A DNA stretch of 15,320 bases from Akkermansiaceae bacterium (lineage in GTDB: Bacteria; Verrucomicrobiota; Verrucomicrobiia; Verrucomicrobiales; Akkermansiaceae), in the NCBI GenBank assembly GCA_011524615.1, contig WTJZ01000009.1, positions 2,658 to 17,977 on the forward strand, in the 5' to 3' direction. The notes under the pieces are model-generated. The model saw only the letters and a list, made by a program, of their open reading frames with translations, ran no database searches and had not been told where the DNA came from. The position numbers were made by a program, and so were the translations under genes. Of the stretch, positions 1-7,625 are shown piece after piece; the stretch's first letter is position 1, and each line of letters starts with the position of its first letter.

Positions 1-63
1 AAAGTTTCAAAGTTTCAAAGTTTCAAAGTTTCAAAGTTTCAAAGTTTCAAAGTTTCAAAGTTT
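1..63. repeat. 8-bp tandem repeat (AAAGTTTC)n
   Basis: Seven perfect copies of AAAGTTTC are followed by a partial AAAGTTT. The array begins at the first base of the window, so its true length is unknown. There are no mismatches. The unit alternates AAA and TTT around single G and C bases, so neighbouring units can form small imperfect hairpins. Because 8 is not a multiple of 3, all three plus-strand frames read the same stop-free eight-residue cycle, while the minus strand contains TGA stops. It ends 88 bases before the DUF3592-type gene. A perfect short-unit array is a typical site of slipped-strand length change. Whether it lies between genes or in the end of an upstream gene cannot be told here. 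Confidence 0.95.
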
Positions 64-151
64 GTTGCGATTTTGTTTTTTGGATATCGTGGGTGTGGGG
101 AGCGTGGGGAAAAACTGGTTGAGGCTTTTGATGGGTGTGATATGAGAGGGC

Positions 152-595
152 ATGAAGATCTTATCAATAGTGATGTGTGTGATGGGCTTGGTCTCTCTAG
201 TGAACGCCTTTAGGCACTACACGGAGGCTAAGGAGGTAGAGGCGTGGCCGTCAGTGACTGGTCAGATGGTCAAGGCTGAGGTTGCAGTAGAAAAGGGCGG
301 CAAGTTCGTCGTGACGGGGAGTTACCAATATGAGGTTGAGGGCTCGTCGTATGAGTCAGATCGGCTGGTTTACATCGAGGGTGGATACTATCGTACGCGA
401 GAGGATGCGGAGCAGGCGGTGGAGGAGTATATGAATCCAGGGCAAGTACAGGTGTACTATTCTCCTGAGCAGGTAGAGGAAGCGGTCTTGAAGTTACCAA
501 GCTCTGAAATGGCTCGCACGTTGATGATGATGAGTGGGGTGGTGATCCTGTTAGGTGGCGCAGTCTACTTTAGTAAACACCTTCAGAAGAAGTAA
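152..595 (+). CDS. DUF3592-type small membrane protein
   Basis: This is a 147-residue protein with a hydrophobic segment at each end (about residues 3-19 and 124-140) and a soluble middle. The middle carries the pattern typical of DUF3592 proteins: AWPSVTG at 31-37, a beta-rich YQYEVEG stretch at 58-64, then DAEQAV followed by PGQVQVYYSPE at 96-106 and AVL. No enzymatic function is known for the family. Topology suggests the middle domain sits on one face of the inner membrane between two helices. The start is the ATG at 152 with GAGAGGG one base upstream, which is close for a Shine-Dalgarno sequence; an in-frame stop at 143-145 limits any extension. The gene is convergent with the desaturase and shares its terminator. 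The family call is from pattern memory. Confidence 0.75.
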   Translation: MKILSIVMCVMGLVSLVNAFRHYTEAKEVEAWPSVTGQMVKAEVAVEKGGKFVVTGSYQYEVEGSSYESDRLVYIEGGYYRTREDAEQAVEEYMNPGQVQVYYSPEQVEEAVLKLPSSEMARTLMMMSGVVILLGGAVYFSKHLQKK

Positions 596-671
596 GCGGA
601 CTCTGAGCCACTGCTTATATAGCCAAGTTTCTAAAATTTGCGGGGGAGGATGAACCTTTCCCTGACACCAT

Positions 672-705
672 AAAAAAAGCGCACCGAGATGAGGTGCGCT
701 TTTTT
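672..705. terminator. Bidirectional rho-independent terminator
   Basis: GCGCACC (679-685) pairs perfectly with GGTGCGC (693-699) around a 7-base loop. Seven A residues precede the stem (672-678) and six T residues follow it (700-705), so it works as stem plus U-tract on either strand. It lies between the convergent DUF3592-type gene and the desaturase gene and would end both transcripts. Confidence 0.9.
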
Positions 706-727
706 GTTATTAAGAAGGTGGGTTCGC

Positions 728-1780
728 TTATGCTGTAAGTCCGTCAGCCTTGAGCTTACGGCGAAGGTCAGCAAAGGTGATGAGCTTCATGTCTTGCTCA
801 TCCCAGAGGCGGAAGTTGATGCACTTAAAGCTCTTCCAGAATGTGAGCGGTTTCACCGATGAGAACATGTTATGTGAGAGGTGACACTTCTCTAGGTTAT
901 AGTTAGGGATCTTAGAGCTGAGGTGGTGAATGTGATGGAATCCGATGTTCCCTGAGAACCATTGGAGGAGTTTTGGGAGCTTGTAGAACGAGCTGCCGTA
1001 GACGGCCGCCTTGAAGTAATCCCAGTTTTCACCAGATTCCCAATAGGTGTCCTCGAACTGGTGCTGTACGTAGAAGAGCCATACACCGCATGTTGACGCT
1101 ACAGTCATACAGATCAGGGTGATAATGAGGTAATGAGCCCATCCGAAGGTGAATCCAAGTGCGACAACCATGGCTGCGATCGCGAGGTTACTCCAGAGTA
1201 CAGAGATCTTTTCTTTTGGCTTAGCGTTCGGGAGTGGGAAGCGGTGCGTGATCATGAAGGTGAACATCGGGCCCACTACGAAGAGTACAATCGGGTTACG
1301 GCCAAGGCGGTAGACAAAGCGCTTCCATGCAGAAGCTGAGAGGTACTCGTCTACAGTCATCGTCCAGATATCACCTACGCCACGGCGGCTGAGGTTACCA
1401 TTGTGAGCATGGTGTACGCTGTGTTCCCAGCGCCAGTGCTGGTATGGGGTGAAGGCGAGGGTACCAGTGATGAATCCCCAGAAGTCGTTATTCTTCTTAT
1501 TCTTAAAGAAAGAACCATGTCCACAGTCATGGAAGAGAATGAAGACACGTACGAGGAGCGCTCCTGCTACTACTGCTACAGGGATTGTAGCTCCCCACTT
1601 CCATGCTCCAGGGAGCATGAGGGTGAAGTACATCGCGACCCAGAGAAGGACGTAGAGGCCGACGGTATTGATGAGTTGCCATGCAGCCTTTTCCACATTA
1701 GGCTTAGCATACTCTTTGACGATAGCCTTCCACTCTTTGGTTGGAGGAGATGGCTGGGAAAGTTTTTCAACGTTATTCAT
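728..1780 (-). CDS. Membrane fatty acid desaturase
   Basis: This is a 350-residue integral membrane di-iron desaturase with the three histidine boxes of the acyl-lipid desaturase family: HDCGH at 84-88, HSVHH at 120-124 and HHIHH at 282-286. A further conserved-looking QHQFEDTYW lies at 239-247. Hydrophobic segments at about 38-57, 63-83, 164-178 and 195-237 form the membrane part, leaving the histidine boxes on the cytoplasmic side as in relatives. The enzyme would insert a cis double bond into acyl chains using O2 and an electron donor such as ferredoxin. The order and spacing of the boxes resemble omega-6/omega-3 (DesA-like) enzymes, but regioselectivity cannot be read from sequence. The start is the ATG at 1778-1780 with no clear Shine-Dalgarno sequence. 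It is divergent from the small gene at 1958 and ends just before a shared terminator. Confidence 0.93.
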   Translation of the reverse strand: MNNVEKLSQPSPPTKEWKAIVKEYAKPNVEKAAWQLINTVGLYVLLWVAMYFTLMLPGAWKWGATIPVAVVAGALLVRVFILFHDCGHGSFFKNKKNNDFWGFITGTLAFTPYQHWRWEHSVHHAHNGNLSRRGVGDIWTMTVDEYLSASAWKRFVYRLGRNPIVLFVVGPMFTFMITHRFPLPNAKPKEKISVLWSNLAIAAMVVALGFTFGWAHYLIITLICMTVASTCGVWLFYVQHQFEDTYWESGENWDYFKAAVYGSSFYKLPKLLQWFSGNIGFHHIHHLSSKIPNYNLEKCHLSHNMFSSVKPLTFWKSFKCINFRLWDEQDMKLITFADLRRKLKADGLTA

Positions 1781-1943
1781 ATAATGATCTTAAGAAAAGT
1801 GTGGGGACAGTCGTTCTATTCCTCAAACTTTGCAAGTTATTATTTGGATGTGACGACAGCTTCGTAGGTCATAGCGATACTGGAGACCCAGATTTTTCGT
1901 TAGATTTAGGGGGGAATAGATTCGGGTCAATGTTCTCATAAAG

Positions 1944-1948
1944 AAGGA
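1944..1948 (+). promoter_or_regulatory. Ribosome binding site of the 48-residue gene
   Basis: AAGGA, within AAGAAGGA, lies nine bases before the ATG at 1958. A GTG directly precedes the ATG in frame and is an alternative start. This is one of only two well-spaced Shine-Dalgarno sequences seen in the window and is the main support for the very short gene behind it. Confidence 0.6.
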
Positions 1949-1957
1949 ACGAAAGTG

Positions 1958-2104
1958 ATGAACTCGATGAAAATAGCGACTATACTTGCACTTCTGCTCT
2001 CAGCCTTGAGTTATTTACTGCAAGAGCTCGCTCCTTGTTCTCAGTGCGGTGTACTCACGAGGTTTACAGGAACTGAGGTCGAACGAGAAGCGTTGTTTCC
2101 ATAG
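1958..2104 (+). CDS. Small hydrophobic CxxC protein, function unknown
   Basis: This short open frame codes for 48 residues beginning MNSMKIATILALLLSALS. One lysine is followed by a hydrophobic run of about 17 residues, giving a signal peptide or single N-terminal membrane helix. The tail of about 27 residues contains CSQC (27-30), a CxxC pair, and ends EREALFP. A good ribosome binding site nine bases upstream and the signal-like composition argue that it is real. The sequence before the first Cys (LAPC) does not fit a lipobox well. Exported CxxC pairs can be redox-active, form a disulfide or bind metal; which applies is unknown. It is divergent from the desaturase (177-base gap) and lies 276 bases before the TPR/C39 gene on the same strand. 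It carries no double-glycine motif. I recognise no family, and it could still be a chance frame. Confidence 0.5.
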   Translation: MNSMKIATILALLLSALSYLLQELAPCSQCGVLTRFTGTEVEREALFP

Positions 2105-2121
2105 GTAGGGAGATGTCAGGA

Positions 2122-2165
2122 ATAATTAACTTTTCTTAAGCACCTGCGGCTTTCTTATTAATTAT
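2122..2165 (+). repeat. Nested inverted repeat downstream of the small gene
   Basis: ATAATTAA (2122-2129) is perfectly complementary to TTAATTAT (2158-2165). Inside it, AAGC (2138-2141) can pair with GCTT (2149-2152) around a 7-base loop, followed by TTCTTATT. It starts 17 bases after the small gene's stop codon. It could be a weak terminator, an RNA fold or an AT-rich protein-binding site. The rest of the interval to 2338 shows no gene, only start codons that meet a stop within about 12 codons. Confidence 0.35.
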
Positions 2166-2308
2166 GAGGAGGGGGCATGCTCCCTTAAGATCAATTTAGG
2201 AGACGGGAGAGGTGGTTTTTCTGTAGTGAATCGTAGACTTTAGATTCGCGCTATGAGTCGATATCTAGTTGAAGCGGGTCAATAAATTATCAGGGTTGTG
2301 TTTTAGAG

Positions 2309-2317
2309 TGGTATAAG
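2309..2317 (+). promoter_or_regulatory. Candidate extended -10 promoter for the TPR/C39 gene
   Basis: TGGTATAAG fits the extended -10 form TGnTATAAT at all but the last base. No good -35 box lies 16-18 bases upstream, which is tolerated by extended -10 promoters. Transcription would start near 2324, giving a leader of roughly 57 bases to the ATG at 2381. Assignment rests on motif match alone. Confidence 0.35.
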
Positions 2318-2380
2318 AAGTTTTTTGATTGGAAAAGGTTGTTTGGTTGGGTAATTAGATCGAGGAATTACGTTTTTGAG

Positions 2381-5300
2381 ATGAAAGTACAAGAGGATAA
2401 GAGGGGGGATGAGGAGATTGCGAAATTTGTAGGGCAGGGGATGGCATTGACGGCCTGGCAGCAGCTTGGACATGATGTGGAGTTGCGAGAATGGGCTCCT
2501 GGTGAGAGGCGTGAGTTAGCAGCTAAGCTGGCCAATGGGCTAGGCAACTATCGACTAGGTGAGTGCCTGCGCCTCTTAAATGCGCGTCAGTTTCCGGATC
2601 AATTCCAATATGTCATCTTTGAGGTGATTTATCGCGTGAGGAAATATGGGGCGCACGCTGTACTTCCAGAACTAGAGCTATGGTTGGATCGGACAGAGGG
2701 GATGGCGGAGCGTGAACTGAGCGACTTATATGCTACGATTGCGTGGTGCTACTCCGAGTTAAGAGAGTTCCAACGGGCGCATCATTATTGTGAGCTGGCA
2801 ACTAGTACTGACCCTGTTAATGCCTGGGCGAGAGTAGAAGAAGCGCAGGTGCTGGCCGCGGAGGATCGCTATGAAGATTCGCTGCAGGTGGCGTCAGAGG
2901 CATTAAGCATTCGCCAGTGGTATAGGCCAGCGGTGGAGGTCAAGGTTAGTGCACTACGTAATCTGGGGCGGGATCAGGAGGCGGAAGATCTGTTACTGTT
3001 AGCGCATGAGCATACAGAAGAGTCACGGTATGCGGTTCGTCTAGAGTTAATGTACTCTGATAGAGGTGAGCTCGAGAGGGCACGCTGGGCGCTAGAGGAG
3101 TGGAGGTCACGCTCTCCGATGATGGATAAGCATGGTTTAGAGCGCTATCAACAGCGACTGATCGATTATGACCTGTTAGAGGGCGAGGAGGAGCGTGCAC
3201 TATCGCTGCTCGCATCGCAGAAGGGACTCTACCATCGTAAAATCTATGCGAACCTGTTAGAGGGCGACTATCGATCACGTCAGCGGGTACAGTTGGAGGT
3301 GCCCTTCATCAGGCAGCACCATATGACCTGTGCTCCAGCGACGCTCGCGTCACTCTCCCGCTTCTGGGGGGCAGATCATGATCATCTAGAGATCGCAGAG
3401 CAGATTTGTTATGATGGGACGCCATGGTTCAAGGAGCGTCAATGGATGGAGGAGCACGGGTTTATCGCGCGCGAGTTTCGCCTGACACGGGAGTCATTAG
3501 AGATGGTTATTGACCGAGGGCTCCCCTTTACCCTCACGACCTCATGGACGACGGGAGCGCATTTACAGGCTTGTATCGGGTATGATGCTCGGACTGGGGT
3601 AGCGATCTTGAGAGATCCGACCCATCGCCACTATGGCGAGGTCTTACTAGCAGAGCTATTGGAGTCGCACCCGTTAGACGGTCCGCATGCTACCTTGATG
3701 GTGCCAGAGGAGAAGGCTGCTTTATTGGATGGTCTAGAGTTACCCGATGAGGAGTTCTATGATCTCTATCACCAGTATAGTGTCGCAGGTGATCGGCATG
3801 AGACAGATGAGATGTATCGGATCCTGGAGGAGCTGAGAGGGCGCTCATCGGATCACTTTTTGACGCGGCGCGCGTCATTAGACTGGGCTTACTTCTTAGG
3901 AGATCCACTACAGCAGGCTCAGATATGGCAGGATCTATTAGCTCGTTCGCCTGACAATCAGAAGGTCGCGTACCGTTCGTGTGCAGCCTTTAGCCGATCG
4001 ATGACGGAAGCGAACTATCTGGAGTGGTTAAAGCAGTGGGTCGAGCGTGACTCTGCAGACCCCGTGTTCTATGCGGTGTATGGAGAGGAGCTGCTGAAGT
4101 CAGTGACGAACTGGGAGGAAGCGGGCTACTATCTGAAGCGTGCAGTCAGGGGGAGACGATATGATGGCCGCGTGTATGAGTCCTATGCTCGGTATGCGTC
4201 TTATCAAGGAGACTTCACACAGGCAAAGCGTTATCAGCGTCAGGCGAGTCTCTATAATAGTGCGTTCGAGCCCTATGCGATGACATACTTCGAGTATTGT
4301 ATCGCAGCAGGATGTAGGGACGAGGGGATCGACTACCTACGTGAGAGAGTGGAGCAGTCATCAGACTTAGACTCAGGTCCCTGGATCTCGCTCGCCTCGG
4401 CGTATAATCAGCTAGGACTCAGAGATCAGAGTAAGGAGACGCTAGAGGAGGCTCTACTGAAGTACCCCGAGGACGGAGTACTCATTGCATATATAGCGAA
4501 CCAGGCGGTATCATGGGGCGAGATAGATCGGGGACATGAGTTATTACAGCGCGCTCAGTTACACCTGGATCGACCGAGTTGGCTAGATCGCGCCTCTCGG
4601 CTCTATGGTTATCTAGGAGAGCGGGAGAAGGTGGTCGAGATTTATCAAGAGCTCATCACGATTAATGATCGTAACTTTGAGGCGCATGAGGATTATGCTT
4701 ATGAGCTGAAGGCTCAGGGGCGGGTACAGGATGCGAGTGACCATCTAGAGAGCTTAGTCGCTCGATACCCAGGGCAGAGCGCTCCGTTACTGATTATGGC
4801 GCGTTGGTGGGCAGATGAGGATCAGGAGCGGGCGCTGCAGTCTCTAGAGAGGTTGCTCGAGTCCTTCCCTAGTAATCTGTGGGCATTGCGCCAGGCAGCC
4901 ATTGAGTATGAGCGGGCTAGAGACCTCGACCTAGCAGAGCAGTATGCGAGACGAGCGGTAGCGGCTAATCATAAGGTCGCAGAGTCACATGGCGTGCTGG
5001 CGAGTGTGCTCGAGAAGCAAGCGCGGTTAGACGAGGCTTGGGAGTCATACGGTGAGGCGATCAAGCTCGATGTCGATTATGAGTGGGGATTAGGTGCCAT
5101 CATGGCTCTGTCTCATCGATTGGGACGTCAAGGGGAGGCATTACTCCTCATCGAGCAAGAGTTGATGAGCCAGGTGACTAATGGGGATGGCTTATTAGAA
5201 TACCTAGAGCTCGCTACACCCTATCGCTCAGCAGACGAGGTGTCAGAATTCCTCTCTCAAGCGAGGGATGTCCGTGGCGATCTGTGGCAATCTCATACCG

Positions 5301-7477
5301 CATTAGTACGTCATAAGGTGCGCACCGGAGAGCTCGGAACGGCGCTAGCGATCGCTAGAGAACAGGTGGAGCGGTTTGCCCTGACTCCACGGGTCTGGAT
5401 GGAGTTAGCTTATGTCTACCATGCATTACAAGAGTATGAATTAGAGATAGAGGCGGCAGCGGAGGCGTTGAAGCTATCTCCCTCATGGGATGTGGCGGCG
5501 CGTTGTCTCTCAGAGGCATCGGAGAGGCTGGGGAGGTATGATCGTGCAGAGGAGGTATTACGTGCGGCGGTGCAGTGGAACCCCTTTAATCCTTTGAACG
5601 CGCTCTATCTAGCGGAACTCTTATGGCGTCTCGACCAGAGGACCGAAGCCTTTAGCTGTCTGCAGGAGTCGTTAGTACTCAACTATAACTATCAGGATGG
5701 CTGGGGAAGGCTCGCTGACTGGAGTCGCCAGCTTGAGTACCCACTGGATGCGATCTTAGAGGAGAATCGTGCGAGACGTGGTCAGTTACTAGGCTGGTGG
5801 ATGATCGAGATCGATATTTGGTACGAGCTGAATCAGATGGAGAAGCTCTTAGAGGCATGTAACCATGCTCTGGATCGTTTCCCTACGGAAGTGGAACTGT
5901 ATGATCGGAAGGCGTTTGCCCTGACAAGCCTGAGCCGATATGATGAGGCTGAGGCCGCCTGTGACTATCTCCCATCGACGAGGGAACTCCCCAGAAATCT
6001 GCAGGCGCGTAAGGCGTGGGTCCTCTGGGAGAGTCTACGTCGCCAAGAGGCGATCGACATGATGCAGTCTATCATAGCGAGTCATCCGGACTACGTATGG
6101 CCACTGAGGCAGCTCACGAGTTGGTTAAGAGAGGTGAACCAGTATGAGGAAGCCCTGCAATCTGCTCAGAAGTGGGTCGCCATCGAGCCTGAGAACTATC
6201 TCGCGTGGGGCCATCTCGCTGAGGGTCAAAAGCAGGCCGAGAAGATCAAGGAAGCTCAAGAATCATTCGAGAGAGCTCTCCACCTGTCTCCTACTTACAG
6301 CTATGGCGCGAGCCAACTCATAGAGCTCTATATCAATGAAAAGAAGTATAACGATGCTAAGGCGCTCTTAGAAACAGTGCGCCATTACCAAGAAGATGGT
6401 TCTTACTATTCCGCATTAGCCGGAATCGCTTGTGCTGAAGGGCGTCAGGGAGATGCGACAGAGGCGCTCAGAGGGATGATCGAGAGTGAGGATACCTCGC
6501 GTGATGAGTTTGCCAGGATTGATCAATTGTTCGCTGATCAGGGATGGCGTCCAGTCTTTCAGGACACTCTGCATCAGTATGTGTCTGAGAGTAAGGCGAA
6601 GACGATGTGGGCGCTGGTTGCTTGGTGCTGGGATCGAGAGCAGGAGACCATCGTCTCGTATATGAAGCGCATCCGTCACTGCTCTTATGATATAGGGATG
6701 AAAGTGGAGTTCTGGAGCTTCATTATTGATTGCTCAGTCCACTTTAAGAGTTTGGGATTGTTAAAGGATCTGGAGAGGGAAGCGGACTTTAAGTCATCGA
6801 CCTACCTGTGGGGACGTCTGACATACGCGTACTTTGAGCTCGATCAGCCTAAGATGGCTCAGCAATGGTCTCATGATTACCAAACGCGAGAGGATGTTCG
6901 GTCGTGGATGATGAGTAACAAAATCATGTCGGCGCTCGCTCTAGGGAGCTTTGAGGATGCTCGTGAGGAAGTTCACTTTACCTTAGCAAACTGTCATCCT
7001 GACCAAACGACGACTCTTATCGAGATTATCTCGGGGATCTTATCTGTTAGAGAGGGGGATCTAGAGGCGGCTATCTCGGTGAAAGAGAACCTCTACACTG
7101 CGGCAGACCAGTGGGAGCAACCTTACCTCAGCATCTTAGAGATCATGATCTTAGCACTACAGCAGCATCAGGATCTAGAGGCCTATAATGCGCAATGGGC
7201 GAAGCTCCAGGAGGCTCGACAAAACTGGCGAGAGAGTAAAGATATCACGGTATTAGTCAAAGAGATGAAGGCTCTACTCAAGCAACATTCCTCCCCATGG
7301 TCTGGTCCTCAGCATACGCAATATAAGCGGATGGACACGATGGAGAAGAAGGTCTACCCTAAGCGCAGGCCTGTCTCAACGACTCCTAAGAAGGAGGGTG
7401 GCAGGTGGAACTTTTGGGTTATCTTTATCGTGATCAAGGTGACTCTCGTTCTGATTAAAGTGCTATCGGATCACTAG
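2381..7477 (+). CDS. Giant TPR protein with internal C39 peptidase domain and C-terminal membrane anchor
   Basis: This is a 1,698-residue protein with no signal peptide. Residues 1-300 and about 450-1640 are helical TPR-type repeats with the usual small-residue spacing and P-ending units; clear units begin near 666, 867, 1005 and 1274. A C39-type cysteine peptidase domain (about 300-442) sits between them: Gln312 in RQHHMTCAPATLASL, nucleophile Cys317, His394 in GAHLQACIGYD and Asp412 in LRDPTH. The Cys-His-Asp spacing (77 and 18) is close to that of known C39 peptidases. A basic stretch (KRRPVSTTPKKEGGR) precedes one hydrophobic segment at about 1676-1694, four residues from the end, suggesting a tail-anchored protein facing the cytoplasm. 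The ATG at 2381 is chosen; an in-frame TTG at 2339 adds 14 residues but has no usable binding site. GAGGA lies 14 bases before the ATG. No C39-linked ABC transporter or GG-leader peptide is nearby. Peptidase activity is inferred; the substrate is unknown. Confidence 0.85.
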   Translation: MKVQEDKRGDEEIAKFVGQGMALTAWQQLGHDVELREWAPGERRELAAKLANGLGNYRLGECLRLLNARQFPDQFQYVIFEVIYRVRKYGAHAVLPELELWLDRTEGMAERELSDLYATIAWCYSELREFQRAHHYCELATSTDPVNAWARVEEAQVLAAEDRYEDSLQVASEALSIRQWYRPAVEVKVSALRNLGRDQEAEDLLLLAHEHTEESRYAVRLELMYSDRGELERARWALEEWRSRSPMMDKHGLERYQQRLIDYDLLEGEEERALSLLASQKGLYHRKIYANLLEGDYRSRQRVQLEVPFIRQHHMTCAPATLASLSRFWGADHDHLEIAEQICYDGTPWFKERQWMEEHGFIAREFRLTRESLEMVIDRGLPFTLTTSWTTGAHLQACIGYDARTGVAILRDPTHRHYGEVLLAELLESHPLDGPHATLMVPEEKAALLDGLELPDEEFYDLYHQYSVAGDRHETDEMYRILEELRGRSSDHFLTRRASLDWAYFLGDPLQQAQIWQDLLARSPDNQKVAYRSCAAFSRSMTEANYLEWLKQWVERDSADPVFYAVYGEELLKSVTNWEEAGYYLKRAVRGRRYDGRVYESYARYASYQGDFTQAKRYQRQASLYNSAFEPYAMTYFEYCIAAGCRDEGIDYLRERVEQSSDLDSGPWISLASAYNQLGLRDQSKETLEEALLKYPEDGVLIAYIANQAVSWGEIDRGHELLQRAQLHLDRPSWLDRASRLYGYLGEREKVVEIYQELITINDRNFEAHEDYAYELKAQGRVQDASDHLESLVARYPGQSAPLLIMARWWADEDQERALQSLERLLESFPSNLWALRQAAIEYERARDLDLAEQYARRAVAANHKVAESHGVLASVLEKQARLDEAWESYGEAIKLDVDYEWGLGAIMALSHRLGRQGEALLLIEQELMSQVTNGDGLLEYLELATPYRSADEVSEFLSQARDVRGDLWQSHTALVRHKVRTGELGTALAIAREQVERFALTPRVWMELAYVYHALQEYELEIEAAAEALKLSPSWDVAARCLSEASERLGRYDRAEEVLRAAVQWNPFNPLNALYLAELLWRLDQRTEAFSCLQESLVLNYNYQDGWGRLADWSRQLEYPLDAILEENRARRGQLLGWWMIEIDIWYELNQMEKLLEACNHALDRFPTEVELYDRKAFALTSLSRYDEAEAACDYLPSTRELPRNLQARKAWVLWESLRRQEAIDMMQSIIASHPDYVWPLRQLTSWLREVNQYEEALQSAQKWVAIEPENYLAWGHLAEGQKQAEKIKEAQESFERALHLSPTYSYGASQLIELYINEKKYNDAKALLETVRHYQEDGSYYSALAGIACAEGRQGDATEALRGMIESEDTSRDEFARIDQLFADQGWRPVFQDTLHQYVSESKAKTMWALVAWCWDREQETIVSYMKRIRHCSYDIGMKVEFWSFIIDCSVHFKSLGLLKDLEREADFKSSTYLWGRLTYAYFELDQPKMAQQWSHDYQTREDVRSWMMSNKIMSALALGSFEDAREEVHFTLANCHPDQTTTLIEIISGILSVREGDLEAAISVKENLYTAADQWEQPYLSILEIMILALQQHQDLEAYNAQWAKLQEARQNWRESKDITVLVKEMKALLKQHSSPWSGPQHTQYKRMDTMEKKVYPKRRPVSTTPKKEGGRWNFWVIFIVIKVTLVLIKVLSDH

Positions 7478-7565
7478 GTGGGTCACGCACAATAAGGGGA
7501 AGCGCCTCTGCGCATTCTTCGTGCCCATCATAAAAGAGGGGCGGTCCTTATCAGGTCGTATGCAT

Positions 7566-7595
7566 AAAAAAGACCTAGGGAGGACCTCCCTAGGT
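7566..7595 (-). terminator. Rho-independent terminator of fabH
   Basis: ACCTAGGGAGG (7573-7583) and CCTCCCTAGGT (7585-7595) are perfect 11-base complements separated by one base, so the real loop takes in the innermost pair. On the minus strand the stem is followed by six T residues (complement of 7566-7571). It lies 30 bases past the fabH stop codon. No equally clear plus-strand terminator was found for the TPR/C39 gene, though AGAGGGGCG near 7535-7545 can partly pair with CGCCTCT near 7503-7509. Confidence 0.9.
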
Positions 7596-7625
7596 TCTGA
7601 TGCAAGATGTGATTAAGCGTAGTGC

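Noticed and set aside
1..63. CRISPR array
   Set aside because: The unit is 8 bases with no spacers, so it is a simple tandem repeat.
1403..1867. 154-codon plus-strand frame opposite the desaturase
   Set aside because: It lies antisense to the histidine-box-containing desaturase gene and its product shows no domain; it is a shadow of the real gene.
1958..2104. Small peptide as a double-glycine substrate of the neighbouring C39 peptidase
   Set aside because: It has no GG, GA or GS leader cleavage motif, so the proximity alone does not support this link.
2339..2380. TTG start adding 14 residues to the TPR/C39 protein
   Set aside because: AAGG abuts the TTG with no spacing and the added residues show nothing conserved; the ATG at 2381 is the simpler start, though not certain.
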